64,000 nt of DNA from assembly GCA_910580235.1 (NCBI GenBank), contig CAJTVU010000003.1, positions 62,001 through 126,000 on the forward strand, written 5' to 3'. The notes below the pieces were generated by a model that saw nothing but the letters and a program-made list of their open reading frames with translations, was not told the DNA's origin and searched no databases. Shown here in pieces: positions 25,787 through 35,500 of this stretch; the first letter of the stretch is position 1; each line of letters starts with the position of its first letter. The translations under genes were made by a program, and so were the position numbers. The stretch is from an uncultured Dorea sp. (GTDB lineage Bacteria > Bacillota > Clostridia > Lachnospirales > Lachnospiraceae).

Positions 25787-27154
25787 TTATACTAAGGCCT
25801 GCTTCCTCCATTTGCCTCCGCAATACCGGACTATAAAACAAACTGCGCGGAACACCCAGTCTATGACCATTGCCGCCCAGACGCCGAACACGCCCAGGCC
25901 TGCGTATTTCCCGAGGATATAGCTGAATACGATCCGGAAGATCCACATGGACAACATGGAAATATACATACACGCCTTCGCATCCCCAGACGCCCGGAAG
26001 GTCGACGGGAGAGTAAATGCTGCAGGCCAGACAATTATCGCGCTGATCCCATGGAAATAAACAATCTTCCTTGCCACATCCGCCGTCATATCCGACAATC
26101 CATAGGCTCTCATTATAAGCGGCAGGATCAGGAACACTCCCACGATCATGATCGCCATGCTTGTATGCGTAATGGCCAGCAGCTTTTTATTGTAATACCG
26201 CACCTGCTCATAGTCTCCGGCGCCCACGCACCTGGCGATTACCGTTGTAACCCCTAAGTTGATGGCCAGTCCCGGGAGAAGCTGGAACAGCGCAATGGCA
26301 TTGCTGACCGCATTGGCTGCGATGGCATAAGTCCCAAAAGTCGATACCAGGCTTAAAACCATGATCTTGCCCAGCTGGAACATACTGTTCTCCAGGCCAT
26401 TAGGCACGCCCACGCTCAGTATCTTCTTCACCTGGAGCCAGTCCATATGGTAACGCCAGCTTCTTTTAATATGGAGCGGATGCTTCTCATTACACAGAAG
26501 CGCGACAACGATAACCGCCCCCACAATGCGGGATATGAGAGTGGGGATAGCCACCCCTTCTGTTTCCCGGTGGAATCCGTAGATTAAAAGCGCATTGCCG
26601 CTTACGTTAATAATGTTCATAATAATAGATACCTGCATGGAGATTTTAGAGTTCCCCATTGCACGGAAAATAGCTGCGCCTGCGCTGTACATTGCCACGA
26701 AAGGGATCGTCGCTGCCACGATCGTAAGATATACGTCCGCATGATGCATTACATCTGCCTCTATCTTCCCGAACACACCGTGGAGAATGACATATTTCCC
26801 TCCATAGACCAATGCCGTGATCACGATGGCGCACAAAGTGATGAACCAGACAAGCTGTGTCGCAGAGCCGCACGCCGCCTCCCACTTACGCTGCCCCAGA
26901 TATTGCCCCGCCACCACCGCTCCTCCCGTAGCCAACGCCGCAAATATGTTGATAAGGAGCACCATAACCTGGTCTACCAGCGATACGCCGGATACAGCCG
27001 CCTCCCCTACGCTGGAGATCATAATAGAGTCCGCCATGCCAACGAGTATCGCCAGGAACTGCTCTATAATGAGAGGGATGATAAGCGCCGCAAGAGCCTT
27101 GTTATCGAAAAGATAGCCGCTCTTGTCTGTTGTTGTCTTTATTATCATGCTCAT
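25787..27154 (-). CDS. MATE-family efflux transporter
   Basis: 455 residues with about 12 membrane spans. The N-terminal 'LIIEQFLAILVGMADSIMIS' and 'VSGVSLVDQVMVLLINIFAA' are typical of MATE exporters in Clostridia. GGAG lies 9 bases before the ATG. Monocistronic by layout. Substrate is unknown; drugs or small cationic metabolites are usual for the family. Confidence 0.9.
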   Translation of the reverse strand: MSMIIKTTTDKSGYLFDNKALAALIIPLIIEQFLAILVGMADSIMISSVGEAAVSGVSLVDQVMVLLINIFAALATGGAVVAGQYLGQRKWEAACGSATQLVWFITLCAIVITALVYGGKYVILHGVFGKIEADVMHHADVYLTIVAATIPFVAMYSAGAAIFRAMGNSKISMQVSIIMNIINVSGNALLIYGFHRETEGVAIPTLISRIVGAVIVVALLCNEKHPLHIKRSWRYHMDWLQVKKILSVGVPNGLENSMFQLGKIMVLSLVSTFGTYAIAANAVSNAIALFQLLPGLAINLGVTTVIARCVGAGDYEQVRYYNKKLLAITHTSMAIMIVGVFLILPLIMRAYGLSDMTADVARKIVYFHGISAIIVWPAAFTLPSTFRASGDAKACMYISMLSMWIFRIVFSYILGKYAGLGVFGVWAAMVIDWVFRAVCFIVRYCGGKWRKQALV

Positions 27155-27223
27155 AATTAAAAACTCCTCGCCGTATTCATTATACGCCGGGGAGCCCTCT
27201 TAAACAAGATTTTATTTCTTTCT

Positions 27224-27454
27224 CTACGCTACTACATACTGCTCAATATTGCGGAACAGTTCCTGACATTCCTCTTCATACACCCTTAGCTCGATCTTCC
27301 TGTTCAGACCGAGATTTAAAAGCCCTAGCAACGATTTTGCGTCTACAATGCTCTTCCCTCTCTTAACATCCATATCATAAGGGTATCTCTCCACTGTCTT
27401 CACAAAATTCATTACTTCGTCAGGATTTGAAAACATAACTGTCTTTCTGTTCAT
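27224..27454 (-). CDS. HPr-like protein lacking the phosphorylatable histidine
   Basis: 76 residues from the ATG at 27454, preceded by AAAAGGAGGG. It has the HPr fold pattern: the end of helix 1 ('MNFVKTVERYPYDMDV'), then 'GKSIVDAKSLLGLLNLGL', matching the K-S-I-M-G-V-M-S-L segment around regulatory Ser46 (Ser41 here). The loop that normally holds catalytic His15 (HARPA) is replaced by SNPDEV, so it cannot carry phosphate to a PTS enzyme IIA. It may be a Crh-like regulatory paralogue, or may have drifted to another function. Confidence 0.75.
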   Translation of the reverse strand: MNRKTVMFSNPDEVMNFVKTVERYPYDMDVKRGKSIVDAKSLLGLLNLGLNRKIELRVYEEECQELFRNIEQYVVA

Positions 27455-27552
27455 ATGAATCCCTCCTTTTGCGGTTTGGAATATTCTAACATACTTATTC
27501 CCACAAAAAAAGAGAAATTCTGCCACAACATTTTCCTTGTTTTTACAATTAT

Positions 27553-27807
27553 TTATGCATTTTGGTGTAAATACTTCTCCCTTGTAGCAAGGCCGCCCCG
27601 AATGTGCCGCTCAGACTTGTTGACGTCGAGAACAGTGCGGGCTTTCGCCGCAAGAGCAGGGTTGATCTTAAGAAGACGTTCCGTCACGTCTTTATGTATC
27701 GTACTCTTACTTACTCCGAATGCCTTCGCCGTCTGCCGCACTGTCGCCCTGTTCTCAATAATATAGTACGCAATCTCTACTGCTCTTTCCTCAATATAAT
27801 CTTTCAT
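27553..27807 (-). CDS. spoIIID: Sporulation transcription factor SpoIIID
   Basis: 84 residues with a single helix-turn-helix ('TVRQTAKAFGVSKSTIHKDV', ~22-41) and the conserved tail 'RHIRGGLATREKYLHQ'. SpoIIID acts in the mother cell after sigma-E to activate and repress sporulation genes. The AGGGG ribosome site 8-9 bases before the ATG lies inside the 3' arm of the preceding terminator hairpin, so read-through transcripts could have the site occluded. Confidence 0.95.
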   Translation of the reverse strand: MKDYIEERAVEIAYYIIENRATVRQTAKAFGVSKSTIHKDVTERLLKINPALAAKARTVLDVNKSERHIRGGLATREKYLHQNA

Positions 27808-27809
27808 AT

Positions 27810-27857
27810 AAAAAACCCCTGCATAGTTCGTTTTTTACAATCTATGCAGAGGGTTTT
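27810..27857 (-). terminator. Intrinsic terminator after the trigger-factor-like gene, overlapping the spoIIID leader
   Basis: Minus-strand arms AAAACCCTCTGCATAG and CTATGCAGGGGTTTT pair with one bulge and a 15-base loop, followed by TTTTTT (plus 27810-27815). The 3' arm contains the spoIIID ribosome-binding site, and its ATG is only 3 bases past the U-run. Confidence 0.85.
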
Positions 27858-27883
27858 CCAAGTATTCATCTATACTTCCTGTC

Positions 27884-28933
27884 CTATTTCGCCACCTGGA
27901 TGCAGCGCTCTACAAGCCACTCTCCGACCACGTTGTAGAGCGCGATCTCTCTTAAAGCGTCTTCCTCTGCCTCCTTTGCCAGGCTCTCTCCATCTCTGAA
28001 CCCATAGGCGGCCGCTATGGCCTCCAGCTGCTCGGCATACTCTTTGTCACTTAACGTAATCTTTTCTTTCTCTGCGATCGCGGCAAGCACCATTTTCTGC
28101 TTTACGCTGTTCCTTCCCGTCTCCTGGAACTGCTCCTTGAACTGTTCCTCCGTTATCCCGGACTGTTCCAGGAATGCCTCGAAATCTACTCCTTGCGATT
28201 CAATCATCGATCGGTACTGTTCGCTCATGGAATCCACAGACTCCTGCACTTCCTCCTCCGGGTATTCCAATACGGTGGAATTATCCAGCACTGCCTGCCA
28301 TACTGCTTCGCTCAGCTGGCTCTTATACGCGTCTTCATTCTCCTTCTCCAGCTGCTCTTTAATCTCCTTCTTATATTGTTCGACTGTCTCCGACTTATCG
28401 GAAACAGTTTTTACAAATCCGTCGTCCAGCTTTGGCAGCTCTTCTTCGATACTATTGATCGTAATTGTGAACACGACATCTTTCCCGGCAAGCTCCGCAT
28501 TGCCATAGCCCTCCGGGAACGCCCCGTTCCAGTCATAAGTCTCTCCCGGCTTGTGGCCTACCATGCTCTCTACAAAGCCGTCGATGAATCCTCCCGCTCC
28601 TACAGTGATGGGATAATCCTTCGCAGCCCCGCCCTCGAACGCGGCTCCGTCCACCTTCCCTTCAAAGTCGACATTGATCGCATCACCGTCCTGCACAGCC
28701 CGATCAAGCCCTTCTGCCGCCGGCTGCGCGTGCCCTTTCCGCACGGACTGGATATACATATCTACCGCCTCGTCTGTGACTTCCTGCGGCTTCTCTATCT
28801 GGTCTATTTCCACGTTCTTGTACTTTGTAATCTTAAGATTGTCCGTCTCAATCCCCATGTCCGGCTGACAACCGGCAAGAAGTATGGAAAGGGCCAGCGT
28901 CCCTGCTATAAATATTGTTGATTTCTTCTTCAT
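27884..28933 (-). CDS. Lipoprotein trigger-factor-like peptidyl-prolyl isomerase
   Basis: 349 residues. A lipoprotein signal (MKKKSTIFIAGTLALSILLAGC, shown here only by its lipobox LLAGC with Cys22) is followed by an FKBP-type domain ('INVDFEGKVDGAAFEGG', 'FIDGFVESMVGHKPGE', ~85-165) and a helical trigger-factor-like C-terminal domain (~180-345). The N-terminal ribosome-binding domain of real trigger factor is absent. It should therefore be an extracytoplasmic folding factor on the outer face of the membrane, analogous to PrsA. It is monocistronic with its own terminator. Confidence 0.88.
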   Translation of the reverse strand: MKKKSTIFIAGTLALSILLAGCQPDMGIETDNLKITKYKNVEIDQIEKPQEVTDEAVDMYIQSVRKGHAQPAAEGLDRAVQDGDAINVDFEGKVDGAAFEGGAAKDYPITVGAGGFIDGFVESMVGHKPGETYDWNGAFPEGYGNAELAGKDVVFTITINSIEEELPKLDDGFVKTVSDKSETVEQYKKEIKEQLEKENEDAYKSQLSEAVWQAVLDNSTVLEYPEEEVQESVDSMSEQYRSMIESQGVDFEAFLEQSGITEEQFKEQFQETGRNSVKQKMVLAAIAEKEKITLSDKEYAEQLEAIAAAYGFRDGESLAKEAEEDALREIALYNVVGEWLVERCIQVAK

Positions 28934-29047
28934 AACCTGTCACCTCATCTGTTTCCTTTTTACCTTCTGTCCATAACACGACCATTCTGTTATACCACAT
29001 TCAGGCAGATTTAAAAATAGTTTTCACACATATTTCACACGCCTCTT

Positions 29048-30484
29048 TTACAAAATCGGGGAAAGCAAACGACAGAACTGCTCCTTTGCCCGCAAAAGAA
29101 GGCTCCGGTTCTTATATGCCGATCTTGTGATCAGAGTGCTGAAGGCAATATCCTGCCGGAAAGACTCTATCATGTGCTTCGTCGTCCCTGCGTCATAGAT
29201 GACCGCGTTCACCTCAAAATTCAAGCTAAAGCTCCGTATATCCATATTCGCGGTCCCGACACAGCAGACAAGCGAGTCTACGCACAGGCACTTCGTATGC
29301 AGGAATCCGTTATCATAAATATAGCACTTTGCTCCGGCCTCCACCATCTCCCCTACATAGGAACAAGTGGCCCAGTAGACAAACGGATGATCCGGCTTGC
29401 ACGGTATCATAATACGCACGTCGACGCCTGATCTTATCGCGATCAAAAGCGCGCTCCTTATGTCTTCATCAGGAATAAAATAAGGCGTCTGGATATAGAT
29501 GCTCCTTGCAGCCATATGGATAAGGCGAAGATAATTATCCCGGATTAAAGGGCTTGCAGAATCAGGCCCGCTGGAAATAATCTGCACCAGCTTGTCTCCT
29601 CTTTTCTTGTAAGACGGGATCTGGAACAGGCTGTCTTTCAGGAACAGATTATCCTTAGCGGCAAAATTCCAATCCAGCACGAACCGCACTGCAAGAGAAG
29701 TCACAGCCGAACCTTCCACGCGAATATGCGTATCTCTCCAATACCCGAACTTTGGATCCCTCCCCAAATATTCTTCCCCTATATTGAATCCCCCGAGGAA
29801 CCCCGTCCTTCCGTCAATTACTACGATCTTCCTGTGATTTCTATAGTTCATCCGAAGCTGGAGCTTCCCCATGATGGCAGGGAAGAATTCCGCTACCTGG
29901 ACGCCCGATTCTGTAAGCCTCTTCTTTTCTGCTCTTCCTATCCCGCTTCTTCCCCTACATCCCATGCTGTCGAACAGGACTCTTACCTCAACGCCCTCCG
30001 CAGCCTTTCGGACCAGGACTCTCTCTATTTCTTCCCACAATCCGTCCCTTCGGATAATATAATACTGCATGTGGATATAGCTTTCTGCATGTTCCAATTC
30101 ATTGAGAAGGGCGCGGAACTTGTCCTTTCCGTCTGTGTACGCCCTCACATCATTATTGTCTGTAAGGACAGCCTTCCCCTCATTAAGATTATAAAGCATC
30201 AGCCTCTTGAACCGGTCAAGCTCCGGGTCGCAGATCTTAAGCTCCTCTCTATATATGGAGCTCTTTTGCTTAAAGGCCGCATACTTCAGCTCGCTTTCTA
30301 TCTCCTTCGCCCGGAACATCCTTTCCTTTCGCAAGCCCTGCCCGAAGATCAGATACAGCGCGAACCCCAGCACGGGTATAAAGTAAAGCAGCAAAAGCCA
30401 CGCCCACACTGTGGCCGGATCCTTCCTCTGAAAAAATATGATAAGCACTGAAAAAATAAGATTGATAAATAAAATCTGTTCCAT
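29048..30484 (-). CDS. cls: Cardiolipin synthase
   Basis: About 478 residues. Two N-terminal membrane spans (~3-20 and ~28-48) are followed by two phospholipase D domains with HKD motifs, 'YRNHRKIVVIDGRTGFLGG' (~208-226) and FLHTKCLCVDSLV (~388-400). It joins two phosphatidylglycerol molecules to make cardiolipin at the membrane. The start at 30484 has GGGG about 8 bases upstream; the longer frame is not needed. It is divergent from the small membrane-anchored gene at 30570. Confidence 0.95.
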   Translation of the reverse strand: MEQILFINLIFSVLIIFFQRKDPATVWAWLLLLYFIPVLGFALYLIFGQGLRKERMFRAKEIESELKYAAFKQKSSIYREELKICDPELDRFKRLMLYNLNEGKAVLTDNNDVRAYTDGKDKFRALLNELEHAESYIHMQYYIIRRDGLWEEIERVLVRKAAEGVEVRVLFDSMGCRGRSGIGRAEKKRLTESGVQVAEFFPAIMGKLQLRMNYRNHRKIVVIDGRTGFLGGFNIGEEYLGRDPKFGYWRDTHIRVEGSAVTSLAVRFVLDWNFAAKDNLFLKDSLFQIPSYKKRGDKLVQIISSGPDSASPLIRDNYLRLIHMAARSIYIQTPYFIPDEDIRSALLIAIRSGVDVRIMIPCKPDHPFVYWATCSYVGEMVEAGAKCYIYDNGFLHTKCLCVDSLVCCVGTANMDIRSFSLNFEVNAVIYDAGTTKHMIESFRQDIAFSTLITRSAYKNRSLLLRAKEQFCRLLSPIL

Positions 30485-30497
30485 GGATATTCCCCAC

Positions 30498-30526
30498 TTG
30501 CACTTCCAGACAAACAATGCTACAAT
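30498..30526 (+). promoter_or_regulatory. Predicted promoter of the 30570 gene
   Basis: TTGCAC (30498-30503) and TACAAT (30521-30526) with a 17-base spacer, 44 bases before the GTG start. It overlaps the leader of the divergent cls gene, so the two could interfere. Confidence 0.6.
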
Positions 30527-30569
30527 AAAATTTACGAAAATGACTTAAAGAAAAATAGGAGGTCCTCCC

Positions 30570-31010
30570 GTGAGCACACTGACAATCGTTTTATTAGTAA
30601 TATTAGCAATATTGATTATTGCATGTATCGTACTATATTTTCTTGGCAAAAAGGCGGAAAAGCGCCAGGCAGAACAGAAAGAGAAGCTGGACGCGGCCGC
30701 CCAGACCATGTCCATGCTGATCATCGACAAGGGCAGGCTGCGGCTCAAGGACGCCGGGCTTCCTCAGATCGTCGTGGACAACACGCCTAAGTACTTAAGG
30801 AGGTCCAAAGTCCCTGTAGTAAAAGCAAAAGTCGGCCCAAAAGTAATGATCCTGATGTGCGACGCAGAAGTCTTCCCGCTAATCCCAGTGAAAAAAGAGG
30901 TAAAAGCGACTGTGAGCGGCATCTACATTACTGCTGTAAAAGGGCTCCGAGGCTCCCTTGAAGCTCCGCAGAAGAAGAAAGGGCTTCTTGCAAGGCTCCG
31001 CGGGAAATAA
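30570..31010 (+). CDS. Membrane-anchored protein of unknown function
   Basis: 146 residues. One N-terminal membrane span (~4-26) is followed by a basic, partly helical stretch and a soluble domain with hydrophobic-beta character ('VPVVKAKVGPKVMILMCDAE', ~81-100), ending in a strongly basic tail (KKKGLLARLRGK). It starts with GTG, preceded by AGGAGG. I do not recognise the family. It ends at a strong bidirectional terminator. Confidence 0.75.
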   Translation: MSTLTIVLLVILAILIIACIVLYFLGKKAEKRQAEQKEKLDAAAQTMSMLIIDKGRLRLKDAGLPQIVVDNTPKYLRRSKVPVVKAKVGPKVMILMCDAEVFPLIPVKKEVKATVSGIYITAVKGLRGSLEAPQKKKGLLARLRGK

Positions 31011-31030
31011 GAATAGAGAAAGAAAAATGA

Positions 31031-31070
31031 AAAAAGACGGTTAAGGGTATCTCCCTTAGCCGTCTTTTGC
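31031..31070. terminator. Bidirectional intrinsic terminator
   Basis: Stem GACGGTTAAGGG with CCCTTAGCCGTC (one G-T pair) and a 5-base loop, flanked by an A-run on the left and TTTT on the right, so it works for both converging genes. The last codons and stop of the DUF1934 gene (31056-31067) form one arm. Confidence 0.9.
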
Positions 31071-31502
31071 TTCAACCTTCATACAGATATTGCACTCTGC
31101 AAGCTTTTCTCCGTTTACGTCCAACGAATATTGGACATGTACGTCAATCTGCCTCTCCTGCACTTTTACATCCAGCTGCGTCGTATAGATCCCCACCATA
31201 ATCTCCCCATAAGGAATCTCATAAGGAGTGATGTTGATCTTATCCTTCTCAAAGACCATCCGGGTGTTGGCAAGGCCGGATTTAATGATCTCCAACGTCT
31301 CGCCTTCTTTGATCTTAATCGTATTCTTAATCGTCCCCGGCATTCCCTCCACAGGCTCTTCATAGAGTATATAATGCTTCCCATTCTTAAGATAATACAG
31401 AGCCGGAGCCATAACCTCTATAGGCTCATTATCCTCTTCTGGGAGCAGGGCGCTCTCGTCATAGTGGAGGCCGGATATAGTAATCAATACATTCTTCGTC
31501 AT
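31056..31502 (-). CDS. DUF1934 (YwiB-like) beta-barrel protein
   Basis: About 148 residues from the ATG at 31502. All-beta character with 'EVMAPALYYLKNGKHYILYE' (~29-48) and 'PYGEIMVGIYTTQLDVKV' (~95-112), typical of the small calycin-like DUF1934 proteins of Firmicutes. Function unknown. Its ribosome site is weak (AGGG about 12 bases away). It is last in the dnaE-pfkA run, with its stop codon in the terminator stem. Confidence 0.8.
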   Translation of the reverse strand: MTKNVLITISGLHYDESALLPEEDNEPIEVMAPALYYLKNGKHYILYEEPVEGMPGTIKNTIKIKEGETLEIIKSGLANTRMVFEKDKINITPYEIPYGEIMVGIYTTQLDVKVQERQIDVHVQYSLDVNGEKLAECNICMKVEAKDG

Positions 31503-31533
31503 AATCTGTTCTGCCCTGACATCCGGCTGCCTT

Positions 31534-32511
31534 TTACAGCGCCAGCTGCTTCGCGATCTCATACTGATATGGCGGGATCACTTTGTCCATGCCCAGCGCC
31601 TCGTCAATATCAAAATCTACATACTCTCCATGGCGATACCCTACAACGCGGTTCGTCTTTCCTTCCAGCAGAAGATCTACTGCTATAGAGCCCATGATAG
31701 ACGCATACACACGGTCTTTACAGGTCGGGCTCCCTCCCCGCTGCATGTGTCCGATGATAGTCGCCCTCGTCTCCATGCCCGTAGCCTCCTCAATCCTCTT
31801 CGCCATATTAATGGAATCTCCGATCCCTTCTGCATTGATGATGATATAATTCTTCTTTCCGCGCTTCCTGCTTTCCTGAATATCCTCTACGATTGCTTTC
31901 TCATCGTAATCGTGCTCTTCCGGGAGAAGGATACGCTCCGCTCCGTTGGCGATCCCGCACCACAGCGCGAGGTAGCCCGCATCTCTTCCCATAACTTCGA
32001 TGATAGAGCATCTTTCATGGGAAGTGGACGTATCACGCACTTTATCGATCGCTTCCATCGCAGTGTTAACTGCCGTGTCAAACCCGATCGTGTACTCAGT
32101 ACAGTCAATATCCAGATCGATCGTCCCCGGGATCCCGACTGTGTTCACACCGTAATGAGACAGCCTCTGCGCCCCTGCGAAGGAACCGTCCCCGCCGATG
32201 ACTACAAGGCCGTCGATCCCATATTTCTTGCAGATAGCCGCCGCTTTCTGCTGGCCTTCCTCCGTCTGCATCTCCTTACAGCGGGCAGTCTGTAAGATTG
32301 TCCCGCCTCTCTGGATCGTATCAGACACATCCCTTGCAGATAGATCAATGATCTCTTCGTCCAGAAGCCCCTGATACCCTCTCCGGATCCCTCTTACTCT
32401 GACTCCTCTGCCAAGCGCTGTCCTGACGACCGCGCGGATCGCCGCATTCATCCCAGGCGCGTCGCCTCCGCTCGTCAGCACTCCGATTGTACGAATTCTT
32501 TTCTCTGCCAT
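31534..32511 (-). CDS. pfkA: ATP-dependent 6-phosphofructokinase
   Basis: 325 residues. Phosphorylates fructose-6-phosphate in glycolysis. The motifs are LTSGGDAPGMNA (~13-24), GGDGSFAGAQ (~103-112), VGIPGTIDLDI (~121-131) and IEVMGRDAGYLAL (~165-177). Gly in place of Lys before TID marks the ATP-using rather than pyrophosphate-using type. The usual PGTIDND is PGTIDLD here, a small departure next to the catalytic Asp. GGAGGAGA precedes the ATG at 32511. It follows dnaE, as in many Firmicutes. Confidence 0.95.
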   Translation of the reverse strand: MAEKRIRTIGVLTSGGDAPGMNAAIRAVVRTALGRGVRVRGIRRGYQGLLDEEIIDLSARDVSDTIQRGGTILQTARCKEMQTEEGQQKAAAICKKYGIDGLVVIGGDGSFAGAQRLSHYGVNTVGIPGTIDLDIDCTEYTIGFDTAVNTAMEAIDKVRDTSTSHERCSIIEVMGRDAGYLALWCGIANGAERILLPEEHDYDEKAIVEDIQESRKRGKKNYIIINAEGIGDSINMAKRIEEATGMETRATIIGHMQRGGSPTCKDRVYASIMGSIAVDLLLEGKTNRVVGYRHGEYVDFDIDEALGMDKVIPPYQYEIAKQLAL

Positions 32512-32591
32512 GATTTTCTCCTCCACATGTAGGCTTATAATCGTTTTTAATATCTCTCTTTCACTATTTTACAATTCACATTTTACATGAA

Positions 32592-35500
32592 TCAAAGGCA
32601 CTTTTCAACTGGCTTTTCAATCACTTTTACACAAGATTCCCCGAGATAATTTGTCAATCTGCTCAAAATGCCCGGCTCTATATGCACGCTGCGGCTGGCG
32701 GGAAGGCGCTTTACCGCACGCTCCGCCTTACAGTAGATCACCACTTCGTCATTCCCGTCGGAACCAGAGATCATCTCATAAAGCATCGGCTCCTCTCTGA
32801 GGAATGCCGTCTTGTCTGTATATTGGAGCCACAGCTCCTTTTTCATCTGAGAAAAGGGAACGACCGTCTCGCAGATCAGCTTACTGGGCGCGTCGTCCTC
32901 CTCCGACACTCTCCCTCTTATGAATATCTTGCTCTCCTCATCCAGATCCAGATGGTATTTCTCATAATCGCGCGGGAACACGACGACTTCCACCGTTCCT
33001 GCAAGATCCTCCAGAGTGAGGAAGCACATCGTCTTATTATTCTTTGTATATTTGATCGTCTTTGCAGCAATAACGCCTCCCACAGTCTCCGACATCCCGT
33101 CCCTTACTTTTGTACGCCCGGTCTCCTCGTCAATCTGGAAATCCAGCGTTGTACGCGTAATCCCTTTCCTCCATTTCTCTTCATAATCCTCCATCGGATG
33201 TCCGCTCAAGTACACGCCAATCACTTCTTTCTCATAGGCCAGCTTCGCTTCCTTTTCATACTCGCCCATATCGGGAAGGGGCACATCGAAATCTGTCTTC
33301 TCGGCTTCCCCTACCAGATCGAACAGAGACATCTGGCCGCTCATAGAGCGCTTCCTTTCCTGGCTCACCTGATCAAGGACCTTCACATAAATAGCCATCT
33401 TCTGCTTTCTCGTCCCCCTCAGGCTGTCAAAAGCTCCCGATTTGATGAAGCTCTCCATCGTCCTTTTATTTATCTCTTTCCCCGGCATCCTTTCAATAAA
33501 GTCCTTCAGAGTCCTGAACTCTCCGTTCTTTCCCCTCTCTTCTATAAGAGCGTCGATCACTGGACGTCCGATGCTCTTAATCGCCGTAAGCCCAAACCGT
33601 ATCGCCCCGTTATCTACAGAAAAATTCCATTCCCCCACGTTGATGTCGGGCGGAAGGATCCGGATCCCCATCTGCCGGCATGTATAGATATACTCTGACA
33701 CCTTCCCCGGATTATCAATGAAGGAAGTCATGAGCGCCGCCATGAACTCCACCGGATAATAAAATTTCAGCCATGCAGTCTGGTATGCGACTACTGCATA
33801 GGCCGCCGCATGGGATTTGTTAAAAGCATACTTGGCAAAGTCGATCATTTCATCATAGATCTTATTCGCCGTTCTCTCATCAATGCCGTTGGCGATGCAG
33901 CCCGGGACATTCTCCTCCGGGTTTCCATATACAAAATTGTGCCGCTCTTTCTCCATGACGTCGCCCTTCTTCTTAGACATCGCACGTCTGAGAAGATCGC
34001 TCCGCCCAAGCGTATAGCCTGCAAGGTCGCGCACGATCTGCATCACCTGCTCCTGATATACGATACAGCCGTAAGTCGGCTCCAGGATGCTTTCGAGCTG
34101 CGGGCAGTCATACGTAATCTCTTCTGGATGGTTCTTCCCTTTAATGTACTGTGGGATAAAATCCATCGGCCCCGGCCGGTACAGAGATATCCCCGCAATG
34201 ACATCCTCCAGGCTCTGAGGCTTTAGCTCCTTCATGAAGCTCTTCATCCCCGCGCTCTCCAATTGGAAGATGCCGTCGGTACGCCCGCTTCCGATCAGGT
34301 TATAGACCTCTTTATCATCATAGTCTATGACGTTCATATCAATAGCGCTACCCTTGCTCTTTGCTGCAAGGCTGACCGCATCGCGTATGACCGTCAATGT
34401 GCGGAGCCCCAGAAAGTCCATTTTGAGAAGCCCCAGCTCCTCCAGCGTCGTCATGGTGAACTGTGTCGTGACCGATCCGTCGGATCCAAGAGAGAGCGGT
34501 ACATACTCGTCTACCGCTTTCTGGCTGATGACGACGCCGGCCGCGTGCATGGATGTGTGCCTCGGAAGCCCTTCCAAACGCATAGACGTATCGATCAGCT
34601 CCTTTACCTGTGGATCCGTCTCATAGGCTTTCTTAAATTCCGGCCCCGTCTTGAGCGCCCGCTCAAGCGTGATATTGAGCTCCTTTGGGATCGTCTTTGC
34701 AATATTGTCTACAAAAGCGTAGGGAAGATCCATCACTCTTCCCACATCCCGGATAACGCCCCTGGCCGCCAGCGTACCAAAAGTTACGATCTGGACGACC
34801 CTGTCGGCCCCATATTTCCTCACCACATAATCGATCACTTCCTGCCGCCTCTCAAAGCAGAAGTCAATATCGATATCCGGCATAGACACACGCTCCGGGT
34901 TCAGGAACCGTTCGAAGAGCAGCTGATAGCGGATCGGATCTATCGTAGTAATATCAAGACAATAAGATACGATGCTGCCCGCTGCCGAGCCGCGCCCCGG
35001 CCCTACCATAATACCGTTATCTTTGGCATATTTTATAAAATCCCACACGATGAGGAAATAGTCCACATAGCCCATGGAACGTATCACGGACAGCTCATAC
35101 GACAGCCGCTCTTTTAAATCGTCTCCCGGATCCGTGTAATGTCTCTCCAGCCCTTCATAGCATAATTTATTCAGATATCCCCATGAATCATAGCCTTCCG
35201 GGACATCATACTTCGGCAGCTTCGTCACGCCGAACTCGATCTCTACATTACACCTGTCGGCAATCTTCTGCGTATTCTCAAGCGCTTCCAGAGCATAGGG
35301 GAAGAGAGCCTTCATCTCGTCTTCCGACTTAATATAATACTGCCCTCCCTCATAGCGCATACGGTTCTCATCTGCCAGCTTCTTCCCTGTCTGGATGCAG
35401 AGCAGGATATCGTGAGGCTTCTCGTCTTCCGCATAAGTATAATGTACATCGTTTGTAACGACAAGCGCAATCCCGGTCTCCCCCGCCATGCGGAGAAGCG

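Noticed and set aside
20674..27154. The two MATE genes as a recent duplication
   Set aside because: They differ throughout and are separated by unrelated genes; they look like distant family members.
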